Origin: an uncultured Collinsella sp.
GTDB taxonomy: Bacteria; Actinomycetota; Coriobacteriia; Coriobacteriales; Coriobacteriaceae
Length of the DNA stretch: 64,000 nucleotides
Assembly (NCBI GenBank): GCA_902464035.1
Contig: CABQHT010000002.1
Span: 3,145 to 67,144, forward strand
Reading direction: 5' to 3'
Under the pieces are notes generated by a model. That model was given only the letters and a program-made list of their open reading frames with translations, was not told the origin of the DNA and made no database searches. The position numbers and the translations under genes were made by a program. Positions 59,200-64,000 of this stretch are shown piece after piece. Within the stretch, counting starts at the first letter, position 1. Each line of letters opens with the position of its first letter.

Positions 59200-59235
59200 A
59201 AGTGGCCGTCTTCGCTTACGCGGGGGCGGCCACTT
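59200..59235 (-). other. Stem-loop between the aldehyde dehydrogenase and the tiny Cys-rich gene
   Basis: AAGTGGCCG (59200-59208) pairs perfectly with CGGCCACTT (59227-59235). On the minus strand there is no U-run after it, so it may mark the end of the aldehyde dehydrogenase transcript or fold the leader of the small gene. Confidence 0.6.
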
Positions 59236-59259
59236 TGTTTATCCCTATGTCATCTGATT

Positions 59260-60639
59260 CTAATGCACAAACATGCGCACGAACTTGTGCTTCCAGCTTG
59301 CGTAAGGGGCATAGCGGAACGGCATGTCCAGCCACGTTGTCTTGTTCACGATGCTCTTCTTGTGGCTAAACGTATCGAAGCTCTCGCGTCCATGGTACTG
59401 TCCCATACCGCTCGCCCCCATGCCGCCAAAGCCCATATGGCTCGTGGCCAAATGCATAATGGTGTCATTAACACAGCCACCACCAAAGGGCACGTAACGC
59501 ACAAAGCGCTGCTGAACCTCACGGTCTTGGCTAAAGATATACAGGGCCAGCGGCGTCGGACGATCCGTAATAAACGTCTCGGCCTCGTCTAGGCTCTCAA
59601 ACGACAGCACCGGCAAGATGGGGCCGAAAATCTCCTCCTGCATTACGGCGTCCTCAGGCGCCACGCCGTCCAAAATCGTCGGCTCAATCTTGAGCGACGA
59701 CTCGCGCGCGGTACCTCCCAGCACAACCTTGTCGGGGTCGATCAGCCCGCGTACGCGCGCGAAATGCTTGGCGTTGACAATATGACCGTAATTCTCATTG
59801 TCGAGCGGATGCTCGCCAAACATGCGGCGGGCCTCCTCCTTGATGAGGTCCAGCAGCCCGTCGTGCACGCGCGCATCGACCAGCAGGTAGTCGGGCGCCA
59901 CGCAGGTCTGCCCCACGTTGAGCCATTTACCAAAGGCGATACGGCGTGCCGCGACCTTCAAGTTAGCCGTCGCATCCACGATGCAGGGACTCTTTCCGCC
60001 CAGCTCAAGCGTCACGGGTGTGAGGTTTTTACTTGCACGCTCCATGACGAGCTTGCCGACCGGAACGCTACCGGTAAAGAAGATCTTGTCCCAGCACTCA
60101 TCGAGCAACGCTTCGTTTTCGGCACGCCCGCCTTCGACGACCGTCACCAAGCGCGGATCAAATGCCTCTTCACAGATTTGCTTGAGCACCGCGCTCGATG
60201 CCGGAGCATAGGCACTCGGCTTGATGACCACGGCGTTGCCCGCGGCAAGGGCGCCAGCGAGCGGCTCGAGCGTCAACAAAAACGGATAGTTCCAGGGGGC
60301 CATGATGAGCGCGACGCCATAGGGCACGGCTTGCGTCTTGCACACACTCACAGCGTTGGCGAGGTCGCACGGGCGCAGGCGCGGGCGGCTCCATCGAGCC
60401 ACGTGCGCAATCTGATGACGGATCTCGGAAAGCGATGTGCCGATCTCGCACATATAGGCCTCGTCATGCGACTTACCCAAATCGGTCTTGAGCGCATGGG
60501 CAATATCGGCCTCGTGGGCCCGCACCGCATCGCGTAAACTCACGAGCGCACGACGTCGAGCATCGACATCAAACGTGGCGTGCGTCTTAAAGTAGGCGCG
60601 CTGATCGCCGACGATGCGCGCAATTTCCTCGGTGTTCAT
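59260..60639 (-). CDS. Aldehyde dehydrogenase (class 3-like, NAD(P)-dependent)
   Basis: The 459-residue enzyme has the PWNYPF segment (IMAPWNYPFLL), NAD-site FFTGSVPVGK, the catalytic Glu in LELGGKSP, and the nucleophilic Cys in NVGQTCVAPDYLLV. The length and PWNYPF pattern fit the ALDH3/YwdH-type group, which oxidises medium- or long-chain aldehydes. It follows an iron-type alcohol dehydrogenase gene by eight bases, so the two steps alcohol to aldehyde to acid may be joined. RBS AGGAGG supports ATG 60639. Confidence 0.94.
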   Translation of the reverse strand: MNTEEIARIVGDQRAYFKTHATFDVDARRRALVSLRDAVRAHEADIAHALKTDLGKSHDEAYMCEIGTSLSEIRHQIAHVARWSRPRLRPCDLANAVSVCKTQAVPYGVALIMAPWNYPFLLTLEPLAGALAAGNAVVIKPSAYAPASSAVLKQICEEAFDPRLVTVVEGGRAENEALLDECWDKIFFTGSVPVGKLVMERASKNLTPVTLELGGKSPCIVDATANLKVAARRIAFGKWLNVGQTCVAPDYLLVDARVHDGLLDLIKEEARRMFGEHPLDNENYGHIVNAKHFARVRGLIDPDKVVLGGTARESSLKIEPTILDGVAPEDAVMQEEIFGPILPVLSFESLDEAETFITDRPTPLALYIFSQDREVQQRFVRYVPFGGGCVNDTIMHLATSHMGFGGMGASGMGQYHGRESFDTFSHKKSIVNKTTWLDMPFRYAPYASWKHKFVRMFVH

Positions 60640-60647
60640 GGACCCTC

Positions 60648-61868
60648 CTAGTTCTCGCACTCAAACATACCACCCGCGACGACTTCGTACATATGCTCGA
60701 GTTCCAAACGGTCCATTAAAAGCGGAACGGGGTACAGGGGATTGGCCTCGGCATCGGCATGCGCCGCCATCTCAGGAATGTCGGAGCGGCGAATGCCCGT
60801 CACATATTTGGGTATGCCCAAGGCGGCGTTCATGCGGTCGACCCAATCGATAAAGGCCTCAGCAGCCACGTTGTCCAGCGCATTAGCCGGCGCAATGCCG
60901 GCCATGCGGGCGAGATCGGCGAGCTTGGGAGCAGCAGCTTCGCCATAGGCACGAAGCATGTGCGGCAAGATGATGGCGTTGGCCAAGCCGTGGGGAATCC
61001 CGTAACGCCCGCCCAGGCTGTGCGCGATGGCATGGACGTATCCAACATAAGAGCGCGTAAAGGCAACGCCCGCTTTATACGCCGCCGAAAGCATATTGCG
61101 GCGCGCACGCATGTTGCCACCGCACTCATAGGCCTCGAGCAAATTGTCGTGGATGAGCTGCACCGCCTGGCGCGCCATCTTGCGCGTATAGGGCGTGGTG
61201 CTGCGCCCGATAAAGGCCTCGACGGCATGCGTCAGGGCGTCCATGCCCGTTTGCCCCGTAATGGAGGCGGGCAGGCCGCGCGTAAACTCGGGGTCGTGCA
61301 CCGCAAAGCGCGGGATCAGCACAAAGTCGTTGATGGGGTACTTGTAGTGCGTCTCGTCGTCGGTAATTACCGCTGCAAGCGTGACCTCGCTTCCCGTGCC
61401 CGCCGTGGTGGGAACGGCGATGAGCAGCGGCAGGCGACGATGGACACGCAGCAGGCCGCGCATCTTGTTGATGGGTTTGTTGGGTTGCGCGATGCGCGCA
61501 CCCACGCCCTTGGCACAGTCCATGGCAGAACCGCCGCCAAAGCCGATAATGGCCTGGCAGGCGCGCGCTCGATACAGAGACGCCGCTTCCTCCACGTTTG
61601 AGACCGTGGGGTTCGCTGATGTTTTGGCATAGATCGCAACGCCGATTCCCTTGGACGCGAGCGCCGTCTCGAGCGGTGCCGTGAGCCCCAGGCGGGCAAT
61701 ACCGGGATCCGTCACGATAAGGACCCGCTGTATCGAACGCGCCCGAAGCACTGCGGGCACATCCTCGGCGTGCTCCAGAATGCGTGGCTCGGTATAGGGC
61801 AGCACCGGCAATGCAATGCGAAAAACCGTTTGATACGTTCGGCACCAGGCACGACGGGCTAGATGCAT
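60648..61868 (-). CDS. Iron-containing alcohol dehydrogenase
   Basis: The 406-residue enzyme has NAD-binding GFGGGSAMDCAKGV, TTAGTGSEVT and the metal-binding His set in GMDALTHAVEAFIG and HAIAHSLGGRYGIPHGLANA. The Fe-ADH family interconverts alcohols and aldehydes. ATG 61868 is preferred over upstream in-frame ATGs (61922 and 61949). It is co-transcribed with the aldehyde dehydrogenase. Confidence 0.93.
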   Translation of the reverse strand: MHLARRAWCRTYQTVFRIALPVLPYTEPRILEHAEDVPAVLRARSIQRVLIVTDPGIARLGLTAPLETALASKGIGVAIYAKTSANPTVSNVEEAASLYRARACQAIIGFGGGSAMDCAKGVGARIAQPNKPINKMRGLLRVHRRLPLLIAVPTTAGTGSEVTLAAVITDDETHYKYPINDFVLIPRFAVHDPEFTRGLPASITGQTGMDALTHAVEAFIGRSTTPYTRKMARQAVQLIHDNLLEAYECGGNMRARRNMLSAAYKAGVAFTRSYVGYVHAIAHSLGGRYGIPHGLANAIILPHMLRAYGEAAAPKLADLARMAGIAPANALDNVAAEAFIDWVDRMNAALGIPKYVTGIRRSDIPEMAAHADAEANPLYPVPLLMDRLELEHMYEVVAGGMFECEN

Positions 61869-62125
61869 AAAGGAAGCTCCCTCATTTGTTGATGGGTCAA
61901 CATTTGCTCGACCGATTGTACTCATCGGCGTCCGCATATGGCTTGCCAATCGTTAATCAATCAACATCTTCACATGCTTAAAATTGTTTTATTAAAAATC
62001 ATTCCTAATAGGCTTCACATTTAGTTGTATTTATGGATAATAGAACCCGTCAAGACGCACGTCCGGAGAGGGCCCTTACGGGACCGGACGAGCGCGCCAT
62101 CGCCATCGATCGAAAGGATCGAATC
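61869..62125 (+). promoter_or_regulatory. Divergent region and reverse-rubrerythrin promoter
   Basis: TTCACA (62014-62019), a 16-base spacer and GATAAT (62036-62041) form a likely promoter in AT-rich DNA. The transcribed leader has the stem CGTCCGG/CCGGACG (62060-62066 with 62084-62090). The RBS GAAAGGA precedes ATG 62126. The alcohol dehydrogenase promoter must also lie here. Confidence 0.65.
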
Positions 62126-62686
62126 ATGAAGTTTGTTTGCCCCGTTTGCGGTTATGTGGAAGAGTTCGACGGCGACCAGCTGCCCGAGGATTTTAAGTGC
62201 CCCCAGTGCGGCGTTCCCGGTTCTCGCTTCCTGAAGCAGGAGGAGGGCCAGCTCGAGTGGGCTGCCGAGCACGTCGTAGGCGTCGCCAAGATGGAGGGCG
62301 TCTCTGAGGACATCGTTGCCGACCTGCGCGCCAACTTTGAGGGCGAGTGCTCCGAGGTCGGTATGTACCTGGCCATGGCTCGCGTCGCTCATCGCGAGGG
62401 CTATCCCGAGATCGGCCTGTACTGGGAGAAGGCTGCCCACGAGGAGGCAGAGCATGCCGCCAAGTTCGCCGAGCTCCTGGGCGAGGTCGTGACCGACTCC
62501 ACCAAGAAGAACCTCGAGATGCGCGTTGAGGCCGAGAACGGCGCCACCGCCGGCAAGACCGATCTTGCCAAGCGCGCCAAGGCCGCTGGTCTCGATGCCA
62601 TCCACGACACCGTGCACGAGATGGCTCGCGACGAAGCTCGCCACGGCAAGGCTTTCGCCGGCCTGCTCAAGCGTTACTTTGGCTAA
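62126..62686 (+). CDS. Reverse rubrerythrin (rubredoxin domain first)
   Basis: The 186-residue protein begins with a rubredoxin-like domain (CPVCGY and CPQCG). It is followed by a ferritin-like diiron domain with [25 protein letters not shown] and [11 protein letters not shown] holding the ExxH ligands. Reverse rubrerythrins reduce hydrogen peroxide (and oxygen) with electrons from NADH through rubredoxin, protecting anaerobes. It is a single gene with its own promoter and a terminator, which suggests induction under oxidative stress. Confidence 0.94.
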   Translation: MKFVCPVCGYVEEFDGDQLPEDFKCPQCGVPGSRFLKQEEGQLEWAAEHVVGVAKMEGVSEDIVADLRANFEGECSEVGMYLAMARVAHREGYPEIGLYWEKAAHEEAEHAAKFAELLGEVVTDSTKKNLEMRVEAENGATAGKTDLAKRAKAAGLDAIHDTVHEMARDEARHGKAFAGLLKRYFG

Positions 62687-62715
62687 GCCAACCGCCTGAG
62701 ACATAACATCTAGCT

Positions 62716-62754
62716 CGAAGAAGGCTCGGACCGTATTGGTTCGGGCCTTCTTCG
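62716..62754. terminator. Bidirectional terminator after reverse rubrerythrin
   Basis: CGAAGAAGGCTCGGACC pairs with GGTTCGGGCCTTCTTCG across a 5-base loop. It sits between convergent genes. Confidence 0.85.
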
Positions 62755-62759
62755 TGGGC

Positions 62760-64000
62760 TTATTGCAGCTGCTCTTGAAGAACGCTGAGCGACTGAGGGC
62801 TCAGGTCGTCGTATTGTATGAGGACGCGAGATGGAGCGTTCTTAGTCGATGCCCGATCAGCCGTCCACAGGCAATCGGCGATGTTGACATAGGAAATACG
62901 AGCGTCAGCGAGAGCCTTCGCGAAACTCTCCCCCGCCTTGTCCTCGGCCAGGGCAACAGTGCAGTAAAGGCCCGCGTCTGCATGCTCGATCGAGACCTCC
63001 CCTACCGGAAACGCTTTCCGTACAAGCGCTGCCAGGCCATCGCGTGCCTCGCGAGCACGCACGCGCACGCGGTTCACATGCCGCTCGTAATCACCCGATT
63101 CCAGCAAGCGAGCTAAAGCGACCTGGTCAACAGAGCTCACCGACGAAGCGTAAAAACCAAGGTCGCGCCCAAACCGTTCCATCAGCTCATCGGGCAACAC
63201 CATGTACGCCAAACGCAACGCCGATGAAAGGCTCTTCGAAAACGTGTTGGTATAGATGACCGATTGAGCGGCATCGATCGACGCGAGCGCGGGAATCGGC
63301 TTGCCGGCAAGGCGAAACTCACAATCAAAGTCGTCTTCGATGAGATACCGACCTGGCCGCTCGGCGGCCCAGCTCAGCAACGCATAGCGACGTGCAATGC
63401 TCGTCACAAGACCGGTCGGATACTGATGAGACGGCATCAGGTGAAGGACATCGGTCCCGGTTTTCTGCAGCGCGCTCAAGTCCACGCCCTCAGCATCCAA
63501 CGGGGCATGCCGCACTTCGCAACCCATGGCCTGATAGATGCGCGTCAAGCGCAAATAGCCTGGATCCTCGACGGCATACACCTTGTCCGCGCCAAGCAAC
63601 TGAACCAACATGGTATCGAGCAGCTGGGCGCCCGCACCGATAACGATATTGTCGGGATTGACATTCATGCCCCTTGTCCCGCGCAGATGGTGCGCAATCG
63701 CACGTCGCAGTCGAGCGGTGCCCTGCGCCGGTGCGGGCGAAAAGATTTCACGCTCATCTTCGGACGTCAGCGTCGCCCGTAGCGCACTTTGCCAAAGCCG
63801 CGCCGCCTCCAAAGCGGAAGGAGAAAGTGCGTCGAATCGCTCTGTCTGCCCCATGGCATCATGCGCGCTGGGACCAACAGGGACGGCATCTCGGTCGATG
63901 CCCTCCGCAGCCGAAGCCAAAACCGGTGCATCCGGAAGCTCGCAGGCGTAGTAGCCACGACGCGGCATTGAGCAAATATAACCCTCGGCAAGCAACTGGC
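62760..64000 (-). CDS. MocR/PdxR-type PLP regulator, truncated by the window edge
   Basis: The 413 visible residues are the end of the linker and the aminotransferase-like domain of a MocR regulator. Marks are GAGAQLLDTMLVQLLG, YAVEDPGYLRL, LMPSHQYPTG and the PLP lysine in NTFSKSLSSALRLAY. The N-terminal GntR winged helix lies outside the window. MocR proteins bind PLP or amino compounds and control genes for vitamin B6, GABA or similar metabolism; the target here is unknown. Confidence 0.88.
   Translation of the reverse strand, partial: QLLAEGYICSMPRRGYYACELPDAPVLASAAEGIDRDAVPVGPSAHDAMGQTERFDALSPSALEAARLWQSALRATLTSEDEREIFSPAPAQGTARLRRAIAHHLRGTRGMNVNPDNIVIGAGAQLLDTMLVQLLGADKVYAVEDPGYLRLTRIYQAMGCEVRHAPLDAEGVDLSALQKTGTDVLHLMPSHQYPTGLVTSIARRYALLSWAAERPGRYLIEDDFDCEFRLAGKPIPALASIDAAQSVIYTNTFSKSLSSALRLAYMVLPDELMERFGRDLGFYASSVSSVDQVALARLLESGDYERHVNRVRVRAREARDGLAALVRKAFPVGEVSIEHADAGLYCTVALAEDKAGESFAKALADARISYVNIADCLWTADRASTKNAPSRVLIQYDDLSPQSLSVLQEQLQ

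Noticed and set aside
1..64000. CRISPR arrays, rRNA and tRNA genes
   Set aside because: No regularly spaced repeats and no rRNA or cloverleaf sequences were recognised by reading; a tRNA scan was not possible here.

Overview
The window is GC-rich bacterial DNA with densely packed genes on both strands. Gene content points to an anaerobic gut actinobacterium of the Coriobacteriia, most likely Collinsella. The markers are a reverse rubrerythrin, an Etf-linked FAD lactate dehydrogenase with a ferredoxin-type EtfA, a bacterial Elp3, a one-chain PurL of about 1250 residues, a DUF3516-type helicase and many PTS/ABC genes. This is inference from gene content; there is no rRNA in the window. No rRNA, tRNA or CRISPR array was recognised.

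Layout. 0-2.3 kb: start of cutC, a PadR-DUF1700-DUF4097 regulatory cassette whose third gene is truncated, then decayed DNA with an IS110-type transposase remnant. 2.3-8.6 kb: branched-chain amino-acid ABC transporter (livF, G, M, H and two different substrate-binding lipoproteins). 8.8-11.1 kb: homoserine dehydrogenase and a BaiA-like short-chain dehydrogenase. 11.2-18.2 kb: an AT-richer accessory island bounded by two copies of the same intergenic repeat. It holds an FHA protein broken at a run of nine C, an SPFH/zinc-ribbon protein, a small membrane protein, a TIR-like protein, a zinc-ribbon helical-repeat protein and, on the other strand, an autoinhibited Fic protein. 18.2-28.4 kb: cation/proton antiporter, purL, EamA exporter, diguanylate cyclase, KdgT permease, AzlCD. 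28.5-33 kb: HD hydrolase and the EtfA/EtfB/lactate dehydrogenase operon. 33.3-36.5 kb: five small envelope or secreted proteins of unknown role. 36.6-43 kb: DUF554 protein and a three-gene TerB-N / BrxD-like ATPase / Lhr-like helicase operon. 43-52.7 kb: spermidine-synthase-like protein, Elp3, an HTH/DUF4097 pair, two methyltransferases (one TrmB-like) and a DUF3516 helicase. 52.7-64 kb: DUF2130 coiled-coil protein, a BglG-controlled PTS/ChbG operon with an antiterminator-type leader, a phosphoesterase, two tiny genes, an aldehyde/alcohol dehydrogenase pair, reverse rubrerythrin and a truncated MocR regulator.

The strongest candidate for an undescribed system is the island at 11.5-16.4 kb. 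Four of its five genes overlap by 1-4 bases, it combines membrane scaffolding (SPFH), signalling (FHA) and a probable NAD-cleaving TIR-like effector, and it carries a homopolymer that could switch the first gene. The TerB-N/ATPase/helicase operon is a second defence-like cassette of poorly understood function.
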